Positions 14,173 to 22,486 of a stretch of 33,077 nucleotides of DNA are shown here, in pieces; the first letter of the stretch is position 1, and each line of letters opens with the position of its first letter. Source of the stretch: JBLNCE01 sp050260415 (lineage in GTDB: Bacteria; Bacillota; UBA4882; JAAYXC01); NCBI GenBank assembly GCA_050260415.1, contig JBLNCE010000080.1, forward strand, positions 1-33,077. The letters run 5' to 3'. A model generated the notes under the pieces. That model searched no databases, was not told the DNA's origin, and saw nothing but the letters and a program-made list of their open reading frames with translations. The position numbers were made by a program, and so were the translations under genes.

Positions 14173-15675
14173 ATGAGCAATACGCCCATCCTGCGTATGG
14201 AAAGCATCACCAAGACATTCCCCGGGGTCGTCGCCCTGGATGATGTCACCTTTGCGGTCGCACGGGGGGAGATCCACTGCCTGGTCGGCCAGAACGGCGC
14301 GGGCAAGTCGACGCTGATCAAGATCATGGCCGGCGCCCATCAGATGGATAAAGGCGCCATCTATTTGGACGGGAAGAAGGTGACGCTCAGCGACCCCCAT
14401 ACAGCGCTTCAGATGGGGATAACCGTCCTCTACCAGGAGTTCTCTCTAAACCCCTATTTCGACGTGGCGGAGAACATCTTCATGGGGCGGGAGCCCAAGA
14501 AGGCGGGCTTCATCGATTACCGGCGCATGCGCGCGGATGCCAAACAGCTCCTGGAACCTTTCGGCGTCGAGATCGACCTGAAAAAAAAGATCCAGGACCT
14601 GAGCGTAGCGCAGCAACAGATCGTCTCATTGGCCAAGGCTCTTTCCTTCCAAGCCAAGGTGATCGTCTTCGACGAACCCTCGGCGGTCCTGACCATCGAT
14701 GAGTTGCAGAGACTCTTCCAGATCATCCGCAACCTGCGCGAGCAGGGCGTGAGTATCATCTATATCTCCCACCGCCTCGAAGAGGTCTTTGAGATCGGTG
14801 ACCGGGTTACGGTGCTCAGGGACGGTAAAGTCGTGGCCACCCATGGCATCAAGGAAGTGGACGAACCCCGGCTGGTTCGGATGATGATCGGCCGGGATCT
14901 CGAGGCTGAGGTCGCGCGGCCGACGGCAAGCGTGGAGAAGAAACTCCTTGAAGTCAAGGACCTGCGCGTCGCCGATCTGGCCGGACCGTGCACCTTTGGG
15001 GTATACGAGGGAGAGGTCGTCGGGGTCTTTGGTTTGGTCGGCGCGGGCCGGACGGAACTGATGAAGGGCCTCTTCGGCGCTCTACCGCGAACGGGCGGCG
15101 AGGTCCGGCTGAACGGGCGGCCGGTTCAGATCGGTTCCCCTTCACAGGCCATCGACTTGGGTATTGGGCTGGTGCCTGAGAGCCGCAAGGAAGAAGGCCT
15201 GATTCTCAACATGGCTTTGGACAGAAACCTTACCGTCTGCCTCTGGAAACTGATGCAGCGCGCCGGCTTCCTGCAGGGGAAGAGCCTGCGCCAGGTCGGC
15301 CAGGAATACGTGGAGAAGATGAGGATCAAAACCCCCGGCCTCTATCAGGAAGTCAAGAACCTGAGCGGCGGTAATCAGCAGAAAGTCGTCCTGGCCAAGT
15401 GGCTGGCGCGCAAGTGCCGGGTCCTGGTGCTGGACGAGCCGACCCGCGGCATCGATGTCGGGGCGAAACAGGAGATCTACCATCTTATCATGGACCTGGC
15501 CGGCCAAGGCCTGGGCATTATCATGATCTCCTCCGAGCTTTCCGAGGTCATGAGCCTGTCCCACCGCATCCTGGTAATGCGCAAAGGACTGATCGTCGGC
15601 GAGTATCCGGCGGATGCCGCGGACAAGGAAATCATTCTGACCAAAGCGATGGGGGTAAACAGCAATGGCAACTAG
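14173..15675 (+). CDS. Sugar ABC transporter ATPase, double-domain RbsA type
   Basis: This 500-residue protein is two fused ATP-binding cassettes that power sugar uptake on the inner face of the membrane. The first half has Walker A GQNGAGKST and Walker B VIVFDEPSAVL. The second has the degenerate GLVGAGRTELMK in the Walker A position, signature LSGGNQQKVVLAKWLA and VLVLDEPTRGIDVGAK. The asymmetry between halves is normal for RbsA, XylG and MglA. The start ATG follows GGAGG in the end of the permease gene. Its end overlaps the second permease by 11 bases. Confidence 0.95.
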   Translation: MSNTPILRMESITKTFPGVVALDDVTFAVARGEIHCLVGQNGAGKSTLIKIMAGAHQMDKGAIYLDGKKVTLSDPHTALQMGITVLYQEFSLNPYFDVAENIFMGREPKKAGFIDYRRMRADAKQLLEPFGVEIDLKKKIQDLSVAQQQIVSLAKALSFQAKVIVFDEPSAVLTIDELQRLFQIIRNLREQGVSIIYISHRLEEVFEIGDRVTVLRDGKVVATHGIKEVDEPRLVRMMIGRDLEAEVARPTASVEKKLLEVKDLRVADLAGPCTFGVYEGEVVGVFGLVGAGRTELMKGLFGALPRTGGEVRLNGRPVQIGSPSQAIDLGIGLVPESRKEEGLILNMALDRNLTVCLWKLMQRAGFLQGKSLRQVGQEYVEKMRIKTPGLYQEVKNLSGGNQQKVVLAKWLARKCRVLVLDEPTRGIDVGAKQEIYHLIMDLAGQGLGIIMISSELSEVMSLSHRILVMRKGLIVGEYPADAADKEIILTKAMGVNSNGN

Positions 15676-16687
15676 ACCTGCGGTCGGAAGAGTCGCGCTT
15701 GCGGCGGGGTTTGGCGGTTTCATCAGGAAGTATGCCCTATATATCATCTTCGTCGTCGTTTTGATCATCAGCGGCGCGCTTTCACCGGTGTTCTTCGATA
15801 CCTTCAACATCATGAATCTTCTCCGCCAAGCAAGCTTCATCGGCCTGATCAGCCTCGGCATGACCTTTGTCGTTCTCACTGGAGGCATCGACCTCTCGGT
15901 CGGAGCCAACTACGCCTTCTCGGCGATGCTGCTCGCCTATCTGTTCCACTTCGGCATGTACAAGGGCTATGTGGAATCTCTGAATCCCCTTCTCCCCACG
16001 CCGGCGATCGTCCTGATCGCGCTCTTCGCCGGCGGGATGGTTGGGGTGGTCAACGGCTTCCTCGTCGCCAAATCCCGAATCCAGGCGTTCATTGTCACCA
16101 TGGGCACCATGGTGGTCTTCCGCGGCATCGCCTACTCCTTGGCGGGCGGGCGCACAATCTTCGGCATTGGGCAAGATCTGTCCTTTATCGGGATGGGCAT
16201 GATCGGCAAGATCCCGGTACCGGTCATCATCTGGGCGGCGGCAGCCTTGCTCAGCTGGGTGTCGTTGACCTTCACCCGCTACGGCCGGCGGATCTACGCG
16301 GTCGGAGGCGACGAGGAGGCGGCCCGGTTATCAGGCATCAAGGTTGACCGGTACAAGTTCACGGTCTATATCATCTCCGGGGTCTTGGCGGCGCTGGCCG
16401 GCATCATGATGGCCGCCCGCGTGGATCAAGCCGAGCCCAAGATGGGAGAGTACTTCGAGTTGGATGCCATCGCCGCGGTGGTTATCGGCGGCACCAGCCT
16501 GTTCGGCGGCATCGGGACAATCCCCGGCACGATAATCGGCGTTCTGATCCTGACGGTCATCACGAACATTCTCAATCTCCAGGCCGTGCACCCATACCCG
16601 CAGCAGATCATTAAGGGCGGCATCATCATCGGCGGCATCCTGCTTCAGAACTTCGTGCAGCGGAGGAAGGCGCAGCGCGCCGCCTGA
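15665..16687 (+). CDS. Sugar ABC transporter permease 2 (RbsC type)
   Basis: This 340-residue second permease has the same family signatures: ASFIGLISLGMTFVVLTGGIDLSVGANYAFS and AIAAVVIGGTSLFGGIGTIPGT. It is clearly homologous to, but diverged from, permease 1, suggesting a heterodimeric channel instead of the single RbsC-type homodimer. The start overlaps the ATPase stop by 11 bases, so translation is coupled. Its end is followed by 52 bases without features before the ribokinase gene. Confidence 0.93.
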   Translation: MATRPAVGRVALAAGFGGFIRKYALYIIFVVVLIISGALSPVFFDTFNIMNLLRQASFIGLISLGMTFVVLTGGIDLSVGANYAFSAMLLAYLFHFGMYKGYVESLNPLLPTPAIVLIALFAGGMVGVVNGFLVAKSRIQAFIVTMGTMVVFRGIAYSLAGGRTIFGIGQDLSFIGMGMIGKIPVPVIIWAAAALLSWVSLTFTRYGRRIYAVGGDEEAARLSGIKVDRYKFTVYIISGVLAALAGIMMAARVDQAEPKMGEYFELDAIAAVVIGGTSLFGGIGTIPGTIIGVLILTVITNILNLQAVHPYPQQIIKGGIIIGGILLQNFVQRRKAQRAA

Positions 16688-16739
16688 GCGTAGGCTGGCC
16701 GCACGCTACTCACTCGATATTTGACGAGGGATGATCCGG

Positions 16740-17690
16740 ATGACGGAGAAGCGGGCCATTACCGTGATCGGCAGCTTGATCTATGATTTCGTCGCGTTCG
16801 CGGACAGAATGCCCGCGCAAGGGGAAACGGTCCGAGGGATCGGTTTCCGCATGTCCACCGGGGGGAAAGGCGCCAATCAAGCCGTCCAGGTGGGGCGCCT
16901 CGGAGTGGACTGTTACATGGTGGGCATGATCGGGCATGATTTCATGGGGGAAGCCCTCAAAGAATCTCTGTACAGAAGCAACGTCAAGACCGATTATGTA
17001 TTCACCCATCCGGACGCCCAAACGGGCGCCTGTTGCATCTTTGTTGACGCGGCCGGTGAGAACAGAATCATCATGGTCCCCCAGGCTAACGACGAGTTCC
17101 ATCCGGAATACCTCGCACGGGTCGTCCCGCCGATCGAGCGGGCCGGGACGATCCTGCTCCAGTTGGAGATCCCTATGCCGACCGTGGAGGCCGTCATCGC
17201 GATGGCCAAGAAAAAAGGCAAGACGGTAATCATGAACCCCGCTCCTTATCGCCCCCTCGGCATCGACCTCCTCAACCGGGTGGACGTTCTTACGCCAAAT
17301 CTTACGGAAGCCGCGGCTCTGCTGGACCTGCCCGCGAAGGATATCCCGCTTGCGGCCCTGGCCGGCGGCCTCCGGGGCCTCAACATGCGCGGTGCCATCG
17401 TCGTCACGCTCGGTGCAAAGGGGGCGATGATCGTTACCCCCAGTAACAATCTGCTTGTGCCGGCCTATCCCGTCAAGGCGGTCGACGAGACCGCGGCCGG
17501 AGACGCCTTCAACGGGGCGCTCGCGGTCGCGCTGATGGAAGGAAGGAGCCTGATCGAAGCGGTGAAGTTCGCCAATGCGGCGGGCGCGGTCGCGGCTATG
17601 CGGGAGGGGGCCCAACCCTCGATCGGCCGGCGGGAAGAGATCGAGGCACTGATCGCCGCCCACCCGCCGCTACGGGAGACGGTTCTCTAG
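16740..17690 (+). CDS. rbsK: PfkB-family sugar kinase, ribokinase-like
   Basis: This 316-residue cytosolic kinase should phosphorylate ribose or a related pentose at O5. The first PfkB motif is STGGKGANQAVQVGRLG (about residues 39-55). The second is DETAAGDAFNGAL, with the catalytic base at about D255. The layout is that of RbsK; 2-deoxyribose kinases (DeoK) belong to the same family, and the sequence alone does not separate them. ATG 16740 is chosen because GAGGG lies 9 bases before it; the ATG at 16731 directly follows that site. With a ribose-type importer upstream, ribose or deoxyribose as substrate would feed either the isomerase or DeoC directly. Confidence 0.9.
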   Translation: MTEKRAITVIGSLIYDFVAFADRMPAQGETVRGIGFRMSTGGKGANQAVQVGRLGVDCYMVGMIGHDFMGEALKESLYRSNVKTDYVFTHPDAQTGACCIFVDAAGENRIIMVPQANDEFHPEYLARVVPPIERAGTILLQLEIPMPTVEAVIAMAKKKGKTVIMNPAPYRPLGIDLLNRVDVLTPNLTEAAALLDLPAKDIPLAALAGGLRGLNMRGAIVVTLGAKGAMIVTPSNNLLVPAYPVKAVDETAAGDAFNGALAVALMEGRSLIEAVKFANAAGAVAAMREGAQPSIGRREEIEALIAAHPPLRETVL

Positions 17691-17785
17691 AAAAGCATGA
17701 GAACCCCGAGACCAACCTCTCCCCATGCCGAACCCCGAATAGAGCACAATGCAAGGCAGGTCCATTGTCGGAAGAAGGGTCGTAC

Positions 17786-18709
17786 ATGATCGTCGACGCG
17801 GGTGATCCACAAGTATCAAGCCTTCGCGTCTTCGACATCCAGCGTTTTTCCTATCATGACGGGCCGGGCATCCGCACGGTCGTCTTTTTGAAAGGATGCA
17901 ATCTAAGGTGCTTTTGGTGCCAGAATCCCGAGTCGCAATTCCCCGAAGATGAGATCCTGTTCTTTGCCGAAAAGTGTGTCGTTTGCGGAAAATGCGCCAT
18001 TGCCTGTCCTTGGGGGTGCCATGCCTTCCCGGAAGACGGCACGCACGTTTATCGGCGGGATTCTTGCCTCCATTGCGGCCGGTGCGTGACGTCCTGCTAT
18101 GCCGACGCCCTGCAAATCGCCGGCCGGACCATGACGTTGGCGGAGATAATGCGGGAGATCCAGAAGGATGTGCCGTTCTATGAGCTTTCGGGCGGAGGCG
18201 TGACGCTGTCCGGGGGGGAGCCCCTTTTGCAGGCGGCGGGCTGTACCGAGTTGCTCAAGGCATGCCGCCGGGCCTCGATCGATACCGCGCTCGAGACGGC
18301 GGGCAACGTTAGCTGGAGGACGATGGCGGAAGTCCTGCCGTTCGTGGACGAACTTCTGCTGGACATAAAGACGCTCGATGACGACGTGTCCAAGGCCGCG
18401 TGCGAAGGGTCTAATGCAAGAGTCCTTGATAATCTCCGGCGGGTAAAGTCCTTACGCAATCTACGCTTGACGATTCGCGTTCCGATCGTCCCAGGCATCA
18501 ACGACCGCAAGGAAGAGGTGGCCGCTATCGCGGGTTTGGTGAGCGGGTATCCGAACCTCAAGGCGGTTGAACTTGTCCCCTTTCACAGGCTGGGGGCGGG
18601 CAAATACCGTGCGCTGGGAAGAAAATACCCGGCCGCTGATTATCCCGAGCCGGATCGAGAGAGAATGCGTCAGCTACGCGCGATAGTCGATAGTATCACC
18701 GGCGTTTGA
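17786..18709 (+). CDS. Glycyl-radical-enzyme activating protein (radical SAM)
   Basis: This enzyme uses S-adenosylmethionine and a 4Fe-4S cluster to install the glycyl radical on the adjacent enzyme. The radical SAM motif is GCNLRCFWC (CxxxCxxC). A ferredoxin-like insert follows, with CVVCGKCAIACPWGC and CLHCGRCVTSC, the second lacking the usual proline. GGGVTLSGGEPLLQ is the SAM-binding GGE segment. The length (307 residues) fits activases with the two-cluster insert, as for glycerol dehydratase, not the short PFL activase. ATG 17786 follows AGAAGGG; a TTG at 17765 would add seven residues and also has a fair ribosome site. It lies 25 bases before its GRE partner. Confidence 0.95.
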   Translation: MIVDAGDPQVSSLRVFDIQRFSYHDGPGIRTVVFLKGCNLRCFWCQNPESQFPEDEILFFAEKCVVCGKCAIACPWGCHAFPEDGTHVYRRDSCLHCGRCVTSCYADALQIAGRTMTLAEIMREIQKDVPFYELSGGGVTLSGGEPLLQAAGCTELLKACRRASIDTALETAGNVSWRTMAEVLPFVDELLLDIKTLDDDVSKAACEGSNARVLDNLRRVKSLRNLRLTIRVPIVPGINDRKEEVAAIAGLVSGYPNLKAVELVPFHRLGAGKYRALGRKYPAADYPEPDRERMRQLRAIVDSITGV

Positions 18710-18734
18710 ATAGATGCAAAAAGGGGTGGGGTTC

Positions 18735-21002
18735 ATGTTGCCCGAGAGAATTGCGCGACTCAGGGAGACAATCCTTGACCTGGAAAGGATCAAGAAGATA
18801 ATACCCCGCGAAAATACCGCCTACCAACCCGACGCAGGAATTCCTCCGATTCTCCGCCATGCCGGGGCTTATGCGAAGCTGCTGGATACGATCAGCGTCA
18901 ACCATCTCCCGGGAGAGGAAATCGTCGGCAATAACCTGGAGAAATACTCGCCGCGGCCGGAACATCTCATCGAAGATGATCGGCAACGAATGCGGCGGTA
19001 CCCGGAAAAGGTCCCCGCCCAGCTTTTGTGGGCTCTGGAGGAGGAGATCTTTTACCTATGGGCTTGGTCTGATGGGCATATCCTCCCCATGTACGAAAAG
19101 GTTTTGAAACAGGGGGCCGATGCGCTGGTCGCCGAGATCCGGGTTCGCCTGCGGGATCTGGCGCTCAATAAGGACCAGAGGGAATTCCTCGAGGCGGCTT
19201 TACAGCAATGGGAGGCAGGTCTGCGTTACGTGGATCGCCACGCGGCTTTTTTCCGGGATCTTGCCTCCCAGGCGGCCGATGATGCAAAACACCTTTATTA
19301 TCAGGACCTGGCAGAGTTGTGTGAGCGCGTTCCCCGCAACCCGGCCGCTTCTTTCCGCGACGCGCTGCAGTCACTATGGTTCACGTTCATTCTTGGCCAA
19401 TTCGACGACTGCAGCAACCACTCGCTTGGCCGTCTGGATCAGTATCTCTTCCCCTATTACATTCATGACATTTCCAGCGGGGTACTCACCCGCGAGAAAG
19501 CGAAAGAACTATTCATGGAGTTCTGGCTCAAGTTCAACCTCGGTTACAGGCTCCAGGAATTGGAGAAGATCCGCGTTGAGGGTAAAGGGGTGGAGGGCTG
19601 TTATGACCCCCGCGACGGGTTGTCCTGGCTGACCCTGCGCGTCATCGATGATACACACCCCGATATCGGCCAGACCCTGGATGTTGGCGGATTGACCGAA
19701 ACCGGTGAGGACGCCACCAACGAGTTGTCCTGGCTGGTCTTGGAAGCCGTTGACGAACTGCGGGTGTTCGAACCCAAGCCCGTGGTGAAGCTTACGGAGA
19801 AGACCGACCGGCGTTATCTTCAAAAATGCTGCGCGATCAATGCCAGCGGGTTCGGCTTGCCCAGTTTCAGTTACCATCGGGCGGGGGAGAAGGGGCTGCG
19901 GGCTTACGACGGCTTCTTTGCCGCGGAGGACATCCGCGACCACAGCCACATCGGCTGCGTGGAGATCGGGATCCCGGGCAAGTCCTATACGGACCCGATG
20001 AACGGCTTTACCAATCTGCCAAAGATCGTGCTGGTCGCGATGAACGGCGGTTACCTGAACGGGCGTCTGCTGGGTTCGCCGCTGACGCCTGGTACCACCT
20101 GGGAGAGCTTCTGGGAAGTCTTTCGGGCTCAACTCGACTACTTCGTCAAACTTTACGTCCGGGGTCTGAACGATTGCTATCCCTTCTACGCAAAGTTTTT
20201 CTTCCGGCCCTTTGTTTCGACACTGGTGGAGGACTGTGTAGCCAAAGCCTTACCGGTCGATAGCGGCGGGGCCAAGTATTGGGTGAAAGGCATCAATTCG
20301 ACCGGCTTTGCCACCGCCGTGAACTCATTGTACGCCATCAAGCGTCTTGTCTATGAGGAAAGCCGGCTGTCCCTGAGCGGATTCTCGGAGATCCTAGCCC
20401 GAGACTACCAGGGTCATGAAGATTTATGGTTATATATCCGCAACAGGTTGCCGAAGTATGGCAATGGCGTGCACGAGGTCGACGCCCTCGCGGCCGATCT
20501 GGCCCGCGCCTATAGCGAGAGCGTGCGGAGTTGCCGGACTCATAACGGCGGTAGATACCGCCCCGGTCTGTACAGTTTCTATGGCCCCATCAAGACCATG
20601 GGTAAAGCAACCGGTGCGACCCCTGACGGACGGAAGGCCGGAGAGGTCTTGTCCTTGAATTCAGCGCCGGCTCATGGTACCATTAAAAACGGGTTGTCCG
20701 CGGCGTTGCATTCGGTCTCGATAATCGATCATACTTTGGCCGACAACGCGAGCACGGTGGATGTGCAGCTGACGCCGGGAGTGCCATGCGAGGTCATTCA
20801 ACATATTGTGGAATACCTGGCCACAAAGGAAGTGCTCTACGTCCAGTTTTCCGTAGTGGATCGGAATGACCTAATCGAGGCGCAACTACATCCGGAATTG
20901 TACCAGGATCTCATTGTAAGGGTCACGGGTTTCAGCGCCAGGTTTCTATCGTTGCCCAAGGAGACCCAGGACGAGATCATCCAGCGGTCATTTTGGCGAT
21001 GA
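18735..21002 (+). CDS. Glycyl radical enzyme, PFL/dehydratase superfamily, substrate unknown
   Basis: This is an oxygen-sensitive radical enzyme of 755 residues. The active-site cysteine lies in IGCVEIG (codon 19956-19958). The CVE pattern with a following glutamate is typical of GRE dehydratases and lyases, whereas pyruvate formate-lyase has a double cysteine. The radical glycine is in RVTGFSARF (codon 20928-20930), 24 residues from the end. ATG 18735 follows AAGGGGTGG; the ATG at 18714 has no ribosome site. The N-terminus (LPERIARLRETIL) is the ordinary GRE start without an added encapsulation peptide. In context a polyol or pentitol phosphate is the likely substrate, but that is inferred. 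It is followed 45 bases later by the regulator gene. Confidence 0.92.
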   Translation: MLPERIARLRETILDLERIKKIIPRENTAYQPDAGIPPILRHAGAYAKLLDTISVNHLPGEEIVGNNLEKYSPRPEHLIEDDRQRMRRYPEKVPAQLLWALEEEIFYLWAWSDGHILPMYEKVLKQGADALVAEIRVRLRDLALNKDQREFLEAALQQWEAGLRYVDRHAAFFRDLASQAADDAKHLYYQDLAELCERVPRNPAASFRDALQSLWFTFILGQFDDCSNHSLGRLDQYLFPYYIHDISSGVLTREKAKELFMEFWLKFNLGYRLQELEKIRVEGKGVEGCYDPRDGLSWLTLRVIDDTHPDIGQTLDVGGLTETGEDATNELSWLVLEAVDELRVFEPKPVVKLTEKTDRRYLQKCCAINASGFGLPSFSYHRAGEKGLRAYDGFFAAEDIRDHSHIGCVEIGIPGKSYTDPMNGFTNLPKIVLVAMNGGYLNGRLLGSPLTPGTTWESFWEVFRAQLDYFVKLYVRGLNDCYPFYAKFFFRPFVSTLVEDCVAKALPVDSGGAKYWVKGINSTGFATAVNSLYAIKRLVYEESRLSLSGFSEILARDYQGHEDLWLYIRNRLPKYGNGVHEVDALAADLARAYSESVRSCRTHNGGRYRPGLYSFYGPIKTMGKATGATPDGRKAGEVLSLNSAPAHGTIKNGLSAALHSVSIIDHTLADNASTVDVQLTPGVPCEVIQHIVEYLATKEVLYVQFSVVDRNDLIEAQLHPELYQDLIVRVTGFSARFLSLPKETQDEIIQRSFWR

Positions 21003-21047
21003 CGCCGGTACGCGGTATCTTGCCTCGGGGGAGGTGAGCGTCGCAGG

Positions 21048-22022
21048 ATGCAAGAGTTGGAACGACTGACCCTAATGGTGAAAGTGGCGCAGTTGTATTA
21101 CGAATATAAGCAGACACAGCAGGAAATCGCCAGCTTTCTCAATCTTTCCCGACCGACCATTTGCCGGCTCTTGCAGGAGGCTGAGCAAAAAGGGGTCGTA
21201 CAGGTCAATGTGATCAATCCGCTCGAAGGCCTGACGGAACTGGAGACGGAGCTTGAGAAGGCGCTGCGTCTCAAGAAGGTCATCGTGGTTCCCAATTTCA
21301 ATCAACGCCCGCACGAGTCCAAAAGACATCTCGGGGAAAGGGCCGCCAAGTTCCTGCATAGCACGGTACGGGACGGAGATACCATCGCCGTGTCGTGGGG
21401 TACCACTCTCTATGAGACAGCCCTGGTCATCCGCCCGAAACGCGTCCGCATGGTCAAGGTGGTCCAATGCAACGGGGGGGTCGGGCGTAACAATGTCAAT
21501 ACCCACGCCACCGAGATAATCGAACTTATCGGTAACGCCTTCAACGCCGCCTCCTATTCCCTACCCACCCCGGCCATTGTCGACAGCAAGAGAGTCGCCG
21601 AGATGCTGCGTAACGAGAGTCGGACTAGAGAGATCCTGTCCCTGCTTCAGACCGCCAATATCGCTCTTTTCAGCGTGGGCATACCGACAAACAATTCGAT
21701 CCTGGTTGAAGCCGGATACTTTACCCCGCTCGACCTGGTTGAACTACAGAACAAAGGCGCGGTCGGCGATATTTGTTCCCGCTACATAACGGTTGAGGGC
21801 GAGATCTGCGATCCCGATCTGAACGCCCGCACAATCGGTTTGGAGCTGGACTACCTGCGCAACCCATCGACTTATTCGATTGCCGTCGCCGGGGGAAAGG
21901 AAAAGTCCCAAGCGATCATCGGCGCCTGCAAGGGTGGATACGTCGACGTCCTAATCACGGACGAGGCGGCATCCCGTGAAATACTGTCCTGGGGCCTGCA
22001 GACAAGGCGAATCGCTACATAA
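21048..22022 (+). CDS. SorC/DeoR(Bacillus)-type sugar-responsive transcription regulator
   Basis: This 324-residue protein has an N-terminal helix-turn-helix (about residues 17-50, QQEIASFLNLSRPTICRLL) and a large C-terminal sugar-phosphate-binding domain of the SorC type (WGTTLYETA, VQCNGGVG, LFSVGIP, GDICSRY). B. subtilis DeoR of this family senses 2-deoxyribose-5-phosphate, which suits a DeoC pathway. GGGGGAGGTGA lies 10 bases before the ATG. As the last gene in the cluster it probably controls the operator region at 1449-1553 and perhaps the kinase-transporter half. Effector and sites are inferred. Confidence 0.9.
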   Translation: MQELERLTLMVKVAQLYYEYKQTQQEIASFLNLSRPTICRLLQEAEQKGVVQVNVINPLEGLTELETELEKALRLKKVIVVPNFNQRPHESKRHLGERAAKFLHSTVRDGDTIAVSWGTTLYETALVIRPKRVRMVKVVQCNGGVGRNNVNTHATEIIELIGNAFNAASYSLPTPAIVDSKRVAEMLRNESRTREILSLLQTANIALFSVGIPTNNSILVEAGYFTPLDLVELQNKGAVGDICSRYITVEGEICDPDLNARTIGLELDYLRNPSTYSIAVAGGKEKSQAIIGACKGGYVDVLITDEAASREILSWGLQTRRIAT

Positions 22023-22210
22023 GAATCCCGTGGAACCGGCGTATGCGCGGAGAACGTCCGAGAAGATGAATCCGGGCGTTTTTCATACCCACACAAGCCT
22101 AGGCTGGCGCGGTTCTCTTGAAGGAATTGCCGTCCTCGAAAGCGAACAAAGTAGGGTCTTGTCTCTTTGGTCCCGAAAACCGATCTAGGGCTTATCACGG
22201 GGTGGATGCC
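22023..22210. other. Gap between the BMC cluster and housekeeping genes
   Basis: I see no gene and no clear intrinsic terminator here. It marks the change from the BMC/sugar cluster to core genes, and a promoter for the LapA-recJ pair is expected but not evident by eye. An open frame with a TTG start at 22118 reaches back into this stretch, but it is most likely only upstream extension of the LapA-domain gene. Confidence 0.4.
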
Positions 22211-22486
22211 ATGCAAGTCTTGCTGGTCCTGGGCCTGTTTCTGGCGCTGCTCATTGCAGTTTTCGCCTTGCAAAACGCGGTTCCCGTCGCAATCAGGCTG
22301 TTTTTTTGGGAGTTCGAGATCTCCCTGGTGCTTGTGATCCTGGGTTCCGCTTTTGCCGGCGCCCTCGCCGTCCTGCTGGCCGGCCTTTTCCGCTGGCGGC
22401 GGCGGGAGCTGGCCAAGGTTGAAAAGGTTTTGCCGCTCGATAAAGGGGAGGCGCCGCTCTCCGGGCCGGAAAAGGCTGATGCCTAA
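22211..22486 (+). CDS. LapA-domain (DUF1049) small membrane protein
   Basis: This 91-residue inner-membrane protein has two hydrophobic helices: VLLVLGLFLALLIAVFAL near the start and LVLVILGSAFAGALAVLLAGLF in the middle, joined by the LQNAVPVAIRLFFWEFEISL hairpin typical of LapA-domain proteins. A basic RWRRRELAK follows, then a short acidic tail. In E. coli LapA helps control lipopolysaccharide synthesis with LapB. Firmicute homologues are common and have unknown function. ATG 22211 follows GGGGTGG. Its end overlaps recJ by 8 bases. The association with recJ is frequent in Clostridia-type genomes. Confidence 0.85.
   Translation: MQVLLVLGLFLALLIAVFALQNAVPVAIRLFFWEFEISLVLVILGSAFAGALAVLLAGLFRWRRRELAKVEKVLPLDKGEAPLSGPEKADA

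Noticed and set aside
16710..17663. Minus-strand frame of 317 codons
   Set aside because: Shadow of the ribokinase gene, which has both PfkB motifs.
22118..22210. Longer TTG-started form of the LapA-domain protein
   Set aside because: The extra 31 residues are not hydrophobic and not typical of the family; ATG 22211 has a fair ribosome site.
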